NCBI RefSeq assembly: GCF_026344005.1
Contig: NZ_JAPKNH010000005.1
Span: 186,001 to 250,000, forward strand
Reading direction: 5' to 3'
Source of the DNA: Kaistia terrae
GTDB taxonomy: Bacteria > Pseudomonadota > Alphaproteobacteria > Rhizobiales > Kaistiaceae
DNA: 64,000 nt
This document shows, in pieces, positions 1-8,815 of this stretch (positions within the stretch are counted from its first letter, which is position 1; every line of letters begins with the position of its first letter). The notes under the pieces are model-generated. The model had not been told where the DNA came from and did no database searches. It saw only the letters and a program-made list of their open reading frames with translations. A program made the position numbers and the translations under genes.

Positions 1-575
1 GGCAGGATGACGTACCAGATCACCTGCCAGGTCTTGGCGCCATCGACATAGGCCGCCTCGTCCAGTTCGTGCGGAATCGCGTCGATAACGCCCCGGAGCG
101 TCCAGATCGCGAAGGGCAGGTTGAACACGCAATAGAGCAGGATCAGCCCGGTGCGCGTGTCGAACAGCTTCCAGTCTCCGACGACGAAGACCTGCGTGTA
201 GAGCAGGAACAGCGGCAGCAGGAAGGCCGCCGGCGGCGCCATGCGGTTGGTGATCGTCCAGAAGAAGATGTTCTCCTTGCCGTGCAGCTTGTAGCGCGTC
301 AGCGCATAGGTGGCGAACAGCGCCAGCACCGTCACGAGGAAGGCGTTCGACGTGGCGACCACGATCGAATTGAACATGTATTTCTGGAAGGTCGGGTCCG
401 TCAGCGTCTTGATGTAATTCTCGGAGAAGAACGTCGTGATGATGAAGTTCGGCTTGCCGAACAGCTCGACGCGGCTCTTCGCCGAGACGATGAACATCCA
501 GTAGATCGGGAACAGCGTCACCAGGCTGGAGACGGTCCAGAACAGGATCGACAGAAGCGGGCGTTGACGGGTCAT
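1..575 (-). CDS. CUT1 sugar ABC transporter permease (MalG type), 3' part outside window
   Basis: Inner-membrane permease of a carbohydrate ABC importer. Reading from the ATG at 575 towards the left edge, about 191 codons are present and the C-terminus is lost. Near the left edge the translation contains the EAA loop, with the order [12 protein letters not shown] followed by the transporter-typical run of hydrophobic residues. This loop docks the ATPase subunit. The start overlaps the stop of the upstream permease by ATGA, so the two are translationally coupled. The substrate is unknown; it follows from the binding protein at 1614-3047. A cognate ATPase may lie beyond the left edge. Confidence 0.9.
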   Translation of the reverse strand, partial: MTRQRPLLSILFWTVSSLVTLFPIYWMFIVSAKSRVELFGKPNFIITTFFSENYIKTLTDPTFQKYMFNSIVVATSNAFLVTVLALFATYALTRYKLHGKENIFFWTITNRMAPPAAFLLPLFLLYTQVFVVGDWKLFDTRTGLILLYCVFNLPFAIWTLRGVIDAIPHELDEAAYVDGAKTWQVIWYVIL

Positions 576-1453
576 TCTGGCCTCTTCAGATCGCGGCGCG
601 CGACGAGACCGGCATAGAGCAGCCAGCACATCACGATGGTGAGGTAGAGCGTGATCAGCGACATGGCCGAGCCATAGCCGTAATCCGTCTTGGGAAAGAC
701 GACGCGCCAGATATAGAGGCCGATATAGCGGGTGGCCGAGCCGGGGCCGCCGCCGGTCAGCATCCAGACCTCGTCGACGGTGCGCATGGCGTCCATCAGG
801 CGGATGAAAACGGCCGACAGGATCGCCGGCTTCAGCATCGGCAGCGTCACGTACCAGAAGGTCTGGACGCGGTTGGCGCCGTCGATCTGCGCCTGCTCGA
901 ACGGCTCCTTCGGCATCGAGGACAGCGCCGCCAGCAGCGTCAGCGTGACGAGCGGGGTCCAATGCCAGATGTCCATGATCACGGTGGTCATGAAAGCCTG
1001 GCCGACATAGCGGCTGATCAGGAATTCATAGCCGAACCATTTGTCGAGATAATAGGGGATGGGCCCCAGGCCGGGCACCGTCATCAGCCGCCAGGTGGCG
1101 CCGACGGCGACGGGGGCGATCATCAGCGGCAGCGTATGGACCGTCCGGAAGAAGCCCTTGAACGGGAAGTTCTTCATGAACAGCTGCGCCAGCAGATAGC
1201 CCAGAATGACCTGGCTCACGACGGCGAAGACGCCGAATTTCAGCGTGTTCCAGAGGGCCATCAGGAAGCCCTTGTCGAACATCAGCTCGCGATAATTGTC
1301 GAGGCCGGCAAAACGCATCGTCGGGTCGGCGGCGAAGCTGTTCCAATGGAAGAAGCTGATCACCGTCACATAGACGAAGGGCCAGACGCCGAAGACGAAC
1401 AGGATCAGGAGGGTCGGGGCGAGAAACAGCCAGCCGACGGTTTGGGAGCGCAT
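572..1453 (-). CDS. CUT1 sugar ABC transporter permease (MalF/UgpA type)
   Basis: Inner-membrane permease of 293 aa, partner of the permease that follows it with a 4-base ATGA overlap. The N-terminus ([16 protein letters not shown]) begins a first membrane helix as usual in this family. An EAA loop ([13 protein letters not shown]) and the GGPGSAT motif near the C-terminus are visible. I chose ATG 1453 because GGAGAA lies eight bases upstream; the reading frame is open to 1561 but the extra residues look non-coding. A hairpin at 1571-1602 separates it from the binding-protein gene. Family assignment is firm, substrate unknown. Confidence 0.9.
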   Translation of the reverse strand: MRSQTVGWLFLAPTLLILFVFGVWPFVYVTVISFFHWNSFAADPTMRFAGLDNYRELMFDKGFLMALWNTLKFGVFAVVSQVILGYLLAQLFMKNFPFKGFFRTVHTLPLMIAPVAVGATWRLMTVPGLGPIPYYLDKWFGYEFLISRYVGQAFMTTVIMDIWHWTPLVTLTLLAALSSMPKEPFEQAQIDGANRVQTFWYVTLPMLKPAILSAVFIRLMDAMRTVDEVWMLTGGGPGSATRYIGLYIWRVVFPKTDYGYGSAMSLITLYLTIVMCWLLYAGLVARRDLKRPE

Positions 1454-1570
1454 GAAGCTGGTTCTCCAGTGGCCACGGGATCTAGGTGTGGCGTAGGCCC
1501 GGCGAGGCGGGGCCGTTCCGGCCGGCGCGGTGGCGGCGTCGAAACAGCATGGCAGCGGCAAAACGGATGA

Positions 1571-1602
1571 GGCGGACGGGTTTCACGTGAATCCCGTCCG
1601 CC
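1571..1602 (-). terminator. intercistronic hairpin after the binding-protein gene
   Basis: Perfect 10-bp stem (GGCGGACGGG at 1571-1580, its complement at 1593-1602) around a palindromic loop TTCACGTGAA. It lies just after the binding-protein stop and has no strong T-run, so it is more likely an mRNA 3'-end stabiliser or attenuator than a full terminator. Confidence 0.6.
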
Positions 1603-1613
1603 GTCGTTCCGTC

Positions 1614-3047
1614 TTACTTGCGGTAGCCGAGCTTGGTCAGTTCGGCTTCGGAGGCCGTTGCCATCTGGTCGAGCGCGTCGGAGGCGGAGAGTTCACCCGT
1701 GATCGCCTGATAGAAGATCGGGGCAACCGTCTCGCGAAGCTGGTTGTGGAACGGATAGGGCGGTGCGCCGGCGAACAGCTTGCCCTGGTCGCGCATCAGC
1801 GTGTAGTAGCCGTCCGTCTTGGCATCCTGCGCCACGACCTTCGGATCGTCATAGGTTCCCTGGAGCGTGATGCGGGAACCGGCGACGGCCCAATCGGCCT
1901 GGACAGAAGGCTGGGCGATGTACTGCAGGAACAGCGCTGCCGCTGCCTTGTTCTTCGACGAGTGCGGGATGCCGAAGGCGCCGCCATCGTAGTAGCCGAT
2001 ATAGCCGGTACCGGCTTCGGCGGCTTCCATGACACCGGCTTCAACCGGCGGCAGGGCAACGCCAACCTTGCCGACAACCTTCGACTTGGTTTCGTCGGTA
2101 GCGATCCAGGCGGCGTTCTCGCCATAGACCAGGCCCTGTGCGGCGCGGCCGGCGCCGAAGGTCGCGGCGACCTCATCCCAGGTCGATGCAGTCGATTCCG
2201 GCGGTGCGTTCTTCAGAAGGTCGAGCCAGAACTGGAGCGCAGCCTTGGCTTCCGGGCTGTTCATCTTGCCACCATGCTCGACGGTGGCCGCGTAGTTGTT
2301 GGAAGCGTCGATGCCCCAGTTGTAGACGCCGAAGGTCGGCGCGACGCTCTCGACATATTCATACCAGGACGACGGATGTCCGGTATTGGCCTGCACCGTC
2401 GAACCCCAGAGCTCGATGCCCTTGTCCTTGCCCCACTGGGTAAAGAAGTCGGCGATCTCGGTGTATTCGGCGTGTGTCTTGGCCGGCGCCAGGTCGCGAT
2501 TGTACTTGGCCTTGAAGGCGGCCAGGACTTCCGGATCCGAGAACAGGTCCTTGCGGTACAGGTAAACCTTGATGAAGGCTTCCATCGGTACGCCGAACAG
2601 GTCGCCATCCTTGCCCTTGAAGTAGTTGGCGAAGGTGGTGAAGTTGGCCGGATCGTAATCGGGCGCCTTCAGCTTCGGGTTCTCGGCGATGAATTTGGTC
2701 AGGTCGACCAGAAAGTCGCGGCCGAGATAACCGTAAACGGCGTCCTGTTCGATATAGACGAAGTCATAGATGCCCGTATTGGCCTCCATGTCCTTGATCG
2801 CCTTGTCGTACATCTGGTCCCAGGACGTCGCCTCGAACTCGACATTGATGCCCGTCGCCTTGGTGAAGGCGGGCGCCAGCACGTCCTTGACGTAGTTGGA
2901 CGGCGGCGTGCTCTCGGAGACGCCGCGGATCGTCACTCCGGCCAGATCCTTGCCGGCATCGGACCAGAAGTCCGCCTTTGCCGGCGCTACGCCGGCCATC
3001 AGGCCCGCCGCAATCGCGCCGAGCATCATACGCTTCAAACCAGACAT
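1614..3047 (-). CDS. Periplasmic sugar-binding protein of a CUT1 ABC importer
   Basis: Extracellular solute-binding protein of 477 aa (family 1 type), which captures the sugar and delivers it to the permeases encoded downstream. A Sec signal peptide is visible ([19 protein letters not shown], cleavage likely near AKA-DF). The mature part has the usual GV.I.G. start and a C-terminal half rich in Trp and Tyr. ATG 3047 is preceded by GGAGGACGAGGA, a very strong ribosome site, so the longer frame to 3089 is rejected. It follows the AraC regulator gene by 314 bp in the same direction and heads a binding-protein/permease/permease operon. No ATPase gene is in view. Confidence 0.92.
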   Translation of the reverse strand: MSGLKRMMLGAIAAGLMAGVAPAKADFWSDAGKDLAGVTIRGVSESTPPSNYVKDVLAPAFTKATGINVEFEATSWDQMYDKAIKDMEANTGIYDFVYIEQDAVYGYLGRDFLVDLTKFIAENPKLKAPDYDPANFTTFANYFKGKDGDLFGVPMEAFIKVYLYRKDLFSDPEVLAAFKAKYNRDLAPAKTHAEYTEIADFFTQWGKDKGIELWGSTVQANTGHPSSWYEYVESVAPTFGVYNWGIDASNNYAATVEHGGKMNSPEAKAALQFWLDLLKNAPPESTASTWDEVAATFGAGRAAQGLVYGENAAWIATDETKSKVVGKVGVALPPVEAGVMEAAEAGTGYIGYYDGGAFGIPHSSKNKAAAALFLQYIAQPSVQADWAVAGSRITLQGTYDDPKVVAQDAKTDGYYTLMRDQGKLFAGAPPYPFHNQLRETVAPIFYQAITGELSASDALDQMATASEAELTKLGYRK

Positions 3048-3361
3048 TCCTCGTCCTCCCTCGGATTGTCGACGGCGATCCGGACTCAACTGCCTCCTCC
3101 GAAGCAGGCATGGGCATCGCGCCCATCTCGTGAACCGAACCTCAGACGCGCCAACTCCTCGATGGCGCGCGCCGTATGTTTAGCCTCTCGAAGTTGGCGG
3201 GGCTGCTCCGAGCCTCGGACGCACCGACAGTCGGGCCGTTCCACCGCGTACTTCAGATCAAACTGTAGAAGAGCGCGGACCGCGTCACTACGCGTGTTTG
3301 CCGCCGCATCTGTACAATTTTGTTGGCCGGCCGATGCGGGATGTATTCCTTTCCGGCGGCT
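3048..3361. other. intergenic region, probable promoter of the left CUT1 operon
   Basis: 314 bp between the AraC regulator and the binding-protein gene, both on the minus strand. It must carry the ribosome site (3049-3060) and very likely the operon promoter and AraC-type binding sites. I could not fix convincing -35/-10 boxes. No RNA gene or repeat is evident. Confidence 0.4.
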
Positions 3362-4285
3362 TCAGGCGGTCGCCGCGATGATCTGTTCGAAGCGCGTTAT
3401 GGTGCCGATACGGCGGGAATCGCGGCGATAGGTCGACGGCGATTGCCCGCAGATCTTCACGAACTGACGGTTGAAATTGGCAACATTGTTGAAGCCGACT
3501 TCGAAGCAGATGTCGGTAATCGGCTTCTCCGTCTGGCGCAGCAGGTTGCAGGCGGCGTGGACGCGGGAGCAGTTGACGTAGCGGGCGAAGGTATGGCCGC
3601 TCTGCTTCTTGAAAAAGCGCGAGAAGGCGCTCGTTTCCATGCCGCAGAGGCTGGCGACCTTCGACAGTCGGATCTCGCCGGCAAAGTTTTCCAGGATGTG
3701 GCTGATCGCGATCTCGAGCTTTTCCGAGGAGCGCGTCTGGGCGACGAAGCTGGGGGCCGCCCGCGACAGGATTTTTCGTTCGCGCGGGGTCTGCGCCAGC
3801 AGGGTCATCAGGTCGAGGAACAGCACCAGACGGCGCGGTCCATGCACGCCGCCGATTTCGCGCAAAAGCCGGCGGCCTTCTTCCGCCGTCTCGCCGCCGA
3901 ACTCGACGCCGCGCGCGGCATCGGCAAACAGGGTCGCGATATCGTCAAATTCCGGGCAGAGGTGGGAGATCTTCTCGGCGAAGGCGGGGCTGAACTGAAG
4001 CAGCATGTCGCGATCGGGAATTTGTTCGCCGGGCTGGCTGGCGCTGACCCAGTTATGCGGCAGATCCGGTCCGGTCAGGACGAGACATCCGGCCTGGAAG
4101 TCGCCGACATGGTCGCCGATCATCATCTTGCCGTTGCTCGACTGGATCAGGTGCAACTCATATTCGGGATGATGGTGCCACTTGGCCAGATGATGCGGAT
4201 AATCGTGGACATTCCATCGAAACGATTCCGACGGCGCACAGACGATCACCTCGAAATCGGGCGCGAACCTGCGCTCGAAACCCAT
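3362..4285 (-). CDS. AraC-family transcriptional regulator with cupin-like N-domain
   Basis: DNA-binding regulator of 307 aa. The N-terminal half resembles the AraC sugar-binding cupin (residues about 20-130; includes KWHHHPEYELHLI). The C-terminal third carries two helix-turn-helix units, the first with LSKVASLCGMETSAFSRFFK and the second with ITDICFEVGFNNVANFNRQF, the AraC signature. ATG 4285 is chosen because GGAGGGG lies just upstream; the frame open to 4414 is not needed. It sits between the EutB/EutE-like genes and the left CUT1 importer, so it probably controls that importer in response to its sugar. The effector is unknown. Confidence 0.9.
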   Translation of the reverse strand: MGFERRFAPDFEVIVCAPSESFRWNVHDYPHHLAKWHHHPEYELHLIQSSNGKMMIGDHVGDFQAGCLVLTGPDLPHNWVSASQPGEQIPDRDMLLQFSPAFAEKISHLCPEFDDIATLFADAARGVEFGGETAEEGRRLLREIGGVHGPRRLVLFLDLMTLLAQTPRERKILSRAAPSFVAQTRSSEKLEIAISHILENFAGEIRLSKVASLCGMETSAFSRFFKKQSGHTFARYVNCSRVHAACNLLRQTEKPITDICFEVGFNNVANFNRQFVKICGQSPSTYRRDSRRIGTITRFEQIIAATA

Positions 4286-4462
4286 GGCAGCCCCTCCTTC
4301 TTGGGGGACTACCGTCGACGTTGTTGCCACGTCGGATCCGGTTGGTCCCTGTTCCTCAAGGGCATGGTACCGGATCGCAGATATTCTTCGACTCGAAATA
4401 AATCGACGCGCCAAAGCGCTACCGCGCGAGGGCGCGATAGCGTCTGTTTCAAGGGCCTGTAG

Positions 4463-5401
4463 TCAGACCAGCGCGTCGGGACCGGCGCCGCAGACCAGCG
4501 CGCCGACCTTGTGGCCGGCAGGGAAGGTCAGCACCTTCTCGCGCAGCGCCGCGATGGCCGCAGCGCCACTGAGGTCGGCGGCGATCCCCATCTCGAACCA
4601 GAGCCAGCGGCTGGCATCGAGCATGGCTTCGTCGGAGACCAGCACGATGTCGTCGACATGATCGCGCACCAGTTCGAACACGCCCGGGTCCGTTTCGGCG
4701 CAGGACATGGTGGCGACGCGGCTTGTCACCGAGGGCAGGCGGACGACGCGGCCGGCGTCGAGCGATGCCTTCAGTGTCGGCGAACCCTCCGGCTCGATAC
4801 CGATGATGCGGACCGACGGCTTCAGCGCCTTGATGGCGACGCCCATGCCGGAGATCAGGCCGCCGCCGCCGATCGCCACCAGCACGGTGTCGACGTCCGG
4901 GATCTCTTCCAGCAGTTCCAGCGCCGTCGTGCCCTGGCCGGCGATGACGGCGGGGTCGGCGAAGGGATGGAAATAGGCGGCGCCGTTTTCCTTTGCGAAG
5001 GCGAGGGCGTGCAGGTTCGTCTCGTTCCAGATATCGCCGATGATCTCGACCGTCGCGCCCCAGCGCTTCAGCTTGTCGACCTTGGCCGGCGTGATGCTCT
5101 TTGGCACGAAGATCGTCGCCGGGACGCCGGCGAGTTTCGCCGCGCGCGCCGTGGCGAGGCCGTGATTGCCGCCGGAAGCCGTGACGACGCCGCCGGCCAG
5201 TTCTTCCTTGCGCGTGGTCAGCAGCTTGTTGGTGGCGCCGCGCGCCTTGAACGAGCCGGTCGGCTGCAGGCATTCGAGCTTCAGCCAGAGGTCCGCCTCG
5301 GTCACGGGCTCGGCAAGCGCCTCGGCACGGATATTCGGCGTCCGGCGAATATGGGGCGCGATCCGCTTGGCAGCGGCCTGGATGTCTTCGAGTTGGATCA
5401 T
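4463..5401 (-). CDS. PLP-dependent threonine/serine dehydratase family protein (EutB-like)
   Basis: 312-aa member of the fold-type II PLP enzymes that deaminate beta-hydroxy amino acids. The PLP lysine is K52 in TGSFKARGA. The substrate-binding SGGNHG loop and the glycine-rich phosphate loop GGGGLISG are intact. There is no C-terminal ACT domain, so it is not the feedback-regulated biosynthetic IlvA. It overlaps the upstream deacylase gene by ATGA. A dehydratase of this type next to an AstE/AspA-family deacylase recalls EutB and EutE of ectoine degradation, but ectoine hydrolase (EutD/DoeA) and EutC are absent here. A role in deaminating another hydroxy-amino compound, such as an amino sugar acid, is equally possible. 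Confidence 0.85.
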   Translation of the reverse strand: MIQLEDIQAAAKRIAPHIRRTPNIRAEALAEPVTEADLWLKLECLQPTGSFKARGATNKLLTTRKEELAGGVVTASGGNHGLATARAAKLAGVPATIFVPKSITPAKVDKLKRWGATVEIIGDIWNETNLHALAFAKENGAAYFHPFADPAVIAGQGTTALELLEEIPDVDTVLVAIGGGGLISGMGVAIKALKPSVRIIGIEPEGSPTLKASLDAGRVVRLPSVTSRVATMSCAETDPGVFELVRDHVDDIVLVSDEAMLDASRWLWFEMGIAADLSGAAAIAALREKVLTFPAGHKVGALVCGAGPDALV

Positions 5402-6420
5402 TTCAGTGAACCACCATAGGGCGAGGCGACGACGAGGCAGCAATTGCCGGGACGGACCCGGCCGGGCTGGCGACGACCATAGAGGATGCCGTCGGCAGCG
5501 TAAGTGAGCTCCGCCGGCTTGCGGTCGGGATGCGACAGGAAGTGAATGCGCCCGGCCGGCTGGCCGCGCGATACCATCGTGCCGTTCTTGTGGAAGGGCT
5601 CGAACACGCCGTCATCATCGGCCAGCACGAAGGCGTCCGAGCCCGGCAGTTCGAACAGGCGCTGTTCATGGCGCGGCGCCGTTGCCATTTCCGGCGGCAG
5701 GACGCCCAGATGCGACAGCACGTTGCGGACGCCGCGGCGGCAGATATTGAGCGCGTCGATCGAGACCGTTCCAGCGCCCGCCATTTCCGTGCCGACCACG
5801 GTCAGCCCGGCGCGGGCGGCCGAGGCGGTCGCCGTGCGGTGGTCGCCGCGATTGTCGATGACGACGATCAGCGGTGCGTCGAAGGCGGTGACGGCGGCGA
5901 CGTTCTTGGCGTGCTGGACGGGATCTGCGACGGGCTCGATCACCGAACTCGGCATCAAATCGAGCGACGAACCGCCGGAATGCAGGTCGAGAAAAGCGTC
6001 ACCCATCGGGAACAGCGCGTCGTTGACGAAGGCCGAGATCTGCTGGGTCGCGGTGCCGTTGGCGTCGCCCGGAAAGGTCCGGTTCATGTTGAGGTCGTCG
6101 ATCGGCGAGGTGCGGCGCGCTTGCAGGACTGCCGGCAGGTTGATCGCCGGGATGAAGATCAGCCGGCCAGCGACCTGACCGGGGTCGAGATCGCGGATCA
6201 GTTCGCCGAGCGCGATCGGCCCTTCATATTCGTCACCGTGATTGCCGCCCTCGAGAATGACGGTCGGTCCGACGCCGTTCTTGATGACGGCGAGCGGTAC
6301 GCGGATCACACCCCAGGCGTCGTCATGGACAGAGAGCGGCAGATTGAAATAGCCGCTCTGCTTGCCGTCCTTGTCGAAGTCGACGGTGCATTGTGCCAGT
6401 TGTTTAGCTTTCAGGCCCAT
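5398..6420 (-). CDS. AstE/AspA-family zinc deacylase (succinylglutamate desuccinylase/aspartoacylase; EutE/DoeB-like)
   Basis: 340-aa zinc-dependent amidohydrolase that removes an acyl group from an amino acid or diamine. The zinc site is visible as EGGNHGDEYEG (H and E ligands) with a later DLHSGG histidine; the NRTFPG substrate arginine is present. Closest by arrangement to the N-acetyl-diaminobutyrate deacetylase EutE/DoeB. ATG 6420 begins MGLKAKQL; the ribosome site is weak. It is the first gene of a two-gene unit with the dehydratase (ATGA overlap) and is divergent from the IclR gene across the inverted-repeat element at 6503-6536. The actual substrate is not known. Confidence 0.85.
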   Translation of the reverse strand: MGLKAKQLAQCTVDFDKDGKQSGYFNLPLSVHDDAWGVIRVPLAVIKNGVGPTVILEGGNHGDEYEGPIALGELIRDLDPGQVAGRLIFIPAINLPAVLQARRTSPIDDLNMNRTFPGDANGTATQQISAFVNDALFPMGDAFLDLHSGGSSLDLMPSSVIEPVADPVQHAKNVAAVTAFDAPLIVVIDNRGDHRTATASAARAGLTVVGTEMAGAGTVSIDALNICRRGVRNVLSHLGVLPPEMATAPRHEQRLFELPGSDAFVLADDDGVFEPFHKNGTMVSRGQPAGRIHFLSHPDRKPAELTYAADGILYGRRQPGRVRPGNCCLVVASPYGGSLK

Positions 6421-6502
6421 TTTCTGCTCTGTGCGGGGACGACGAAGGGATTGCGAGCGAGGGGAGACGGTTGGCTCGGCGGATAGCGGCAAGCCTAGTT
6501 TC

Positions 6503-6536
6503 TATCACTGATGATATCAAGAGTTGATATGTGATA
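6503..6536. promoter_or_regulatory. operator candidate, copy A (shared inverted repeat)
   Basis: Two 14-base blocks, TATCACTGATGATA (6503-6516) and GTTGATATGTGATA (6523-6536), six bases apart. The outer parts are inverted half-sites (TATCAC and GTGATA). The same two blocks, with one mismatch each and identical spacing, recur at 12999-13032. It lies between the divergent deacylase and IclR genes, as expected of an autoregulated operator. Confidence 0.75.
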
Positions 6537-6619
6537 CGGTTGACTGGCATGCTGGACGCAGAATCCATCTTGCGTGTCGGTGCAAGCCCGGCGATGACCT
6601 GCACCAAAGGAGAAGCGCC

Positions 6620-7594
6620 ATGACAACTGCCAAGCGGCCATCCGGCGGGAAGACTTCCGACGCGACGAAATTGGTCGGTTCGGCGGCTTTGCTCGCAGAC
6701 GAGGTGGTGAAGCCGGCCAAGGGTGCGAAACCTGCCAAATTGAGCGGGGTCAAGGCAGCGGCGACTTCCAAGGCAACCGCCGGGGCGGTGGCGAAGCCGA
6801 CCTACAGCGTCCCGGCCCTGGAAAAGGGCCTCGACGTGCTCGAACTGCTCGCCAGCCTTTCCGAAGGTGTGACGCCGAGCCAGATCGCGCAGCAGCTTGG
6901 CCGTTCCCTGCAGGAGGTCTACCGCGTTGTCGTCGCGCTGGAACGGCGCGGCTACATCCAGCGCCCGCCGGGCGAGGAAAGCCTGGTTCTGTCGACCAAG
7001 CTGCATGATCTTTCGTATCGCTTTCCGCCGATGCGCCGGCTGATTGACGTGGCGCGACCGATCATCAATCGCGCGGCGATCGAAGCCTATCAGGCGTTCC
7101 ATCTGGCGGTGCTTGACGGCGTATCGATCCGCGTCGTCGCCCAGGTCGACAGTCCCGCGCCGCTCGGATTTCGTCTGCGCGTCGGTACCCAGAACCCAGC
7201 GATCCGCACGGCGTCCGGCCGTCTTCTGATCGCCTATCAGTCGCCGTCGATGCAGGAATGGCTGTTCGAGGCAATCGGCCAGACCGCGCCGAAAAGCGAG
7301 GTCGACTGGCTCAAGAAGCGTGTCGAGGTCGTGCGCTCGGTCGGTTACGAGATGATCGTCGGCGAGGCGCTGAAGGGCATCACCGATATCAGCTTCCCGA
7401 TCCTGGATGCAGAGGGCCATGCCCCGGCTGTCCTGACCATGCCGTTCCTCGCCTCGGCGACCGAGAAGGTGCCGATGGAGGACGCGGCGCGAGTGCTGTA
7501 CGAAGCAGCCGCCAACATCACCACCCTGTTCGGCGGCCATCTGGCCGAGCCGCGCTTTCCGCTCGCCAATACCGGCGGTCCTGTCGGCGGCTAG
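6620..7594 (+). CDS. IclR-family transcriptional regulator with long basic N-terminal tail
   Basis: 324-aa regulator. Residues 1 to about 60 are a Lys/Ala/Pro-rich low-complexity tail (VVKPAKGAKPAK), unlike the short N-terminus usual in the family. Then comes a winged helix-turn-helix (TPSQIAQQLGRSLQEVYRVV) and an IclR effector domain to about residue 300. ATG 6620 has AAAGGAG upstream and is clear. The gene is divergent from the deacylase/dehydratase pair and convergent with the RhaM-like gene. The operator candidate at 6503-6536, repeated at 12999-13032, is most simply its binding site. It probably controls both divergent units; effector unknown. Confidence 0.88.
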   Translation: MTTAKRPSGGKTSDATKLVGSAALLADEVVKPAKGAKPAKLSGVKAAATSKATAGAVAKPTYSVPALEKGLDVLELLASLSEGVTPSQIAQQLGRSLQEVYRVVVALERRGYIQRPPGEESLVLSTKLHDLSYRFPPMRRLIDVARPIINRAAIEAYQAFHLAVLDGVSIRVVAQVDSPAPLGFRLRVGTQNPAIRTASGRLLIAYQSPSMQEWLFEAIGQTAPKSEVDWLKKRVEVVRSVGYEMIVGEALKGITDISFPILDAEGHAPAVLTMPFLASATEKVPMEDAARVLYEAAANITTLFGGHLAEPRFPLANTGGPVGG

Positions 7595-7598
7595 ACTG

Positions 7599-7955
7599 TC
7601 ACGCGTCACGATCGGGCCGCACGGCAAGGCGAAACACTTCTTCGAGCCAGAGCGGCTCGCCATCTGATGTCTCGTAGCTTTCGAACAGATGCGACAGCGT
7701 CGCGGTCCAGCGCTTCTGGATCGCGCTCGCCTGCATGATCGCTTCCGCCGCGCGGTAGCCGTTGCGACCGCGCAGGCGCGAAATGACGATCTCCTCATGC
7801 CGCCAGATCTGATAGTCCTCGAAGCCGGCCGCCTCGATTTCTGCCAGCAGTTCCGGCCAGACTTCCGCGTGCCAGCGGTCATATTCGGGGCCGGCGCCGG
7901 GTTTCAGCCGGTAGAGGAACATCACCGGCTCTCCCGGTTTCGGATCGCGTTTCAT
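7599..7955 (-). CDS. L-rhamnose mutarotase (RhaM)-like protein
   Basis: 118-aa protein of the RhaM/DUF718 family, small alpha/beta-barrel enzymes that interconvert sugar anomers. The family pattern is visible as FLYRLKPG, the YDRWHAEVWPEL helix, and YQIWRHEE. Start ATG 7955 overlaps the upstream permease stop by ATGA, so it is the last gene of the second CUT1 operon. It stops five bases from the convergent IclR gene. The family is typed on rhamnose, but relatives in transporter operons act on other sugars; I infer that it handles the sugar imported by 7952-11150. Confidence 0.85.
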   Translation of the reverse strand: MKRDPKPGEPVMFLYRLKPGAGPEYDRWHAEVWPELLAEIEAAGFEDYQIWRHEEIVISRLRGRNGYRAAEAIMQASAIQKRWTATLSHLFESYETSDGEPLWLEEVFRLAVRPDRDA

Positions 7956-8815
7956 CGGACGGCTCCCGCGATGGCGCCGGACAGGATCTGGCGCTGGAAC
8001 AGCATGTAGACGACGATGACCGGCGCCAGGGCGATGATGAGTCCGGCGCTGATCAACGGGATCGAGACGTCGTATTGGCCCGAAAGCAGTGCGACGCCGA
8101 CCATCAGCGTCTTCTTGTCGGAGCCGCCCATGATCACCAGCGGCAGCAGCAAATCGTTCCACATCCAGACGAAGTTGAGGATCGACAGGGCGGCGATGGC
8201 CGGCGTCGAGATCGGCAGCAGGATCGAGAACAGGATGCGGATGTCGCCGGCGCCGTCGAGCCGTGCCGCCTCGATCAGTTCGTCGGGAATGGCGCGGAAA
8301 TAGGCCGACAGCAGATAGGTGCCGAGCGGCAGGCCGAAGGCGGCATAGGCGAGGATCAAACCCTGATAGGTGCCGCCAAAGCCGAGATCGAGGATGGTCT
8401 CGTAAAGCGGATAGATGATCACCTGGCTCGGGATCACCAGCATCGCAATGATGAACAGGAAGATATAGTTGCCGCCGCGCATCTTCAGCTTGGTGACGGC
8501 GTAGGCGATGAACAACGCCGCGACGGTGGAGAGGACAAGTCCGCCCGCCGTCGTGATCAGGCTGTTCAGCAGCAGGCGCGGCACCTGCATGCGCTGGAAT
8601 GTCTCGATGTAGTTGTCGAAGGTCAGATCGGTGAAGAAGCCGAGCGGATCGGCCGAATAGGCGGCGCGCGTCTTCATCGAGTTGATCACCGTGAAGATCA
8701 GCGGATAGAGCGTCACCACGGCGAGTATGACGAGGATGCCGGTGACGATCCATCGCGTCAGCATGATGCGCATCGAGGAGACAATCGCTTTCTGGGAGGA
8801 GGCCGGACGGGTCAT
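7952..8815 (-). CDS. CUT1 sugar ABC transporter permease (MalG type)
   Basis: 287-aa inner-membrane permease with six predicted membrane helices. The EAA loop reads IPDELIEAARLDGAGD. It overlaps both the preceding permease and the following mutarotase gene by ATGA, so three genes are translationally coupled. Works with 8812-9747 and the binding protein 9837-11150. No ATPase gene is in this operon, so a shared MalK-type ATPase encoded elsewhere is likely. Confidence 0.92.
   Translation of the reverse strand: MTRPASSQKAIVSSMRIMLTRWIVTGILVILAVVTLYPLIFTVINSMKTRAAYSADPLGFFTDLTFDNYIETFQRMQVPRLLLNSLITTAGGLVLSTVAALFIAYAVTKLKMRGGNYIFLFIIAMLVIPSQVIIYPLYETILDLGFGGTYQGLILAYAAFGLPLGTYLLSAYFRAIPDELIEAARLDGAGDIRILFSILLPISTPAIAALSILNFVWMWNDLLLPLVIMGGSDKKTLMVGVALLSGQYDVSIPLISAGLIIALAPVIVVYMLFQRQILSGAIAGAVR

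Noticed and set aside
1530..3431. 633-codon plus-strand open frame opposite the left CUT1 binding protein
   Set aside because: It is a shadow of the minus-strand gene, which has a signal peptide, a strong ribosome site and family motifs. Long antisense frames are expected in this high-GC DNA.
4463..6420. Ectoine degradation operon
   Set aside because: Only EutB- and EutE-like genes are present; ectoine hydrolase, EutC, the AsnC/EnuR-type regulators and an ectoine transporter are missing, and the regulator is IclR.
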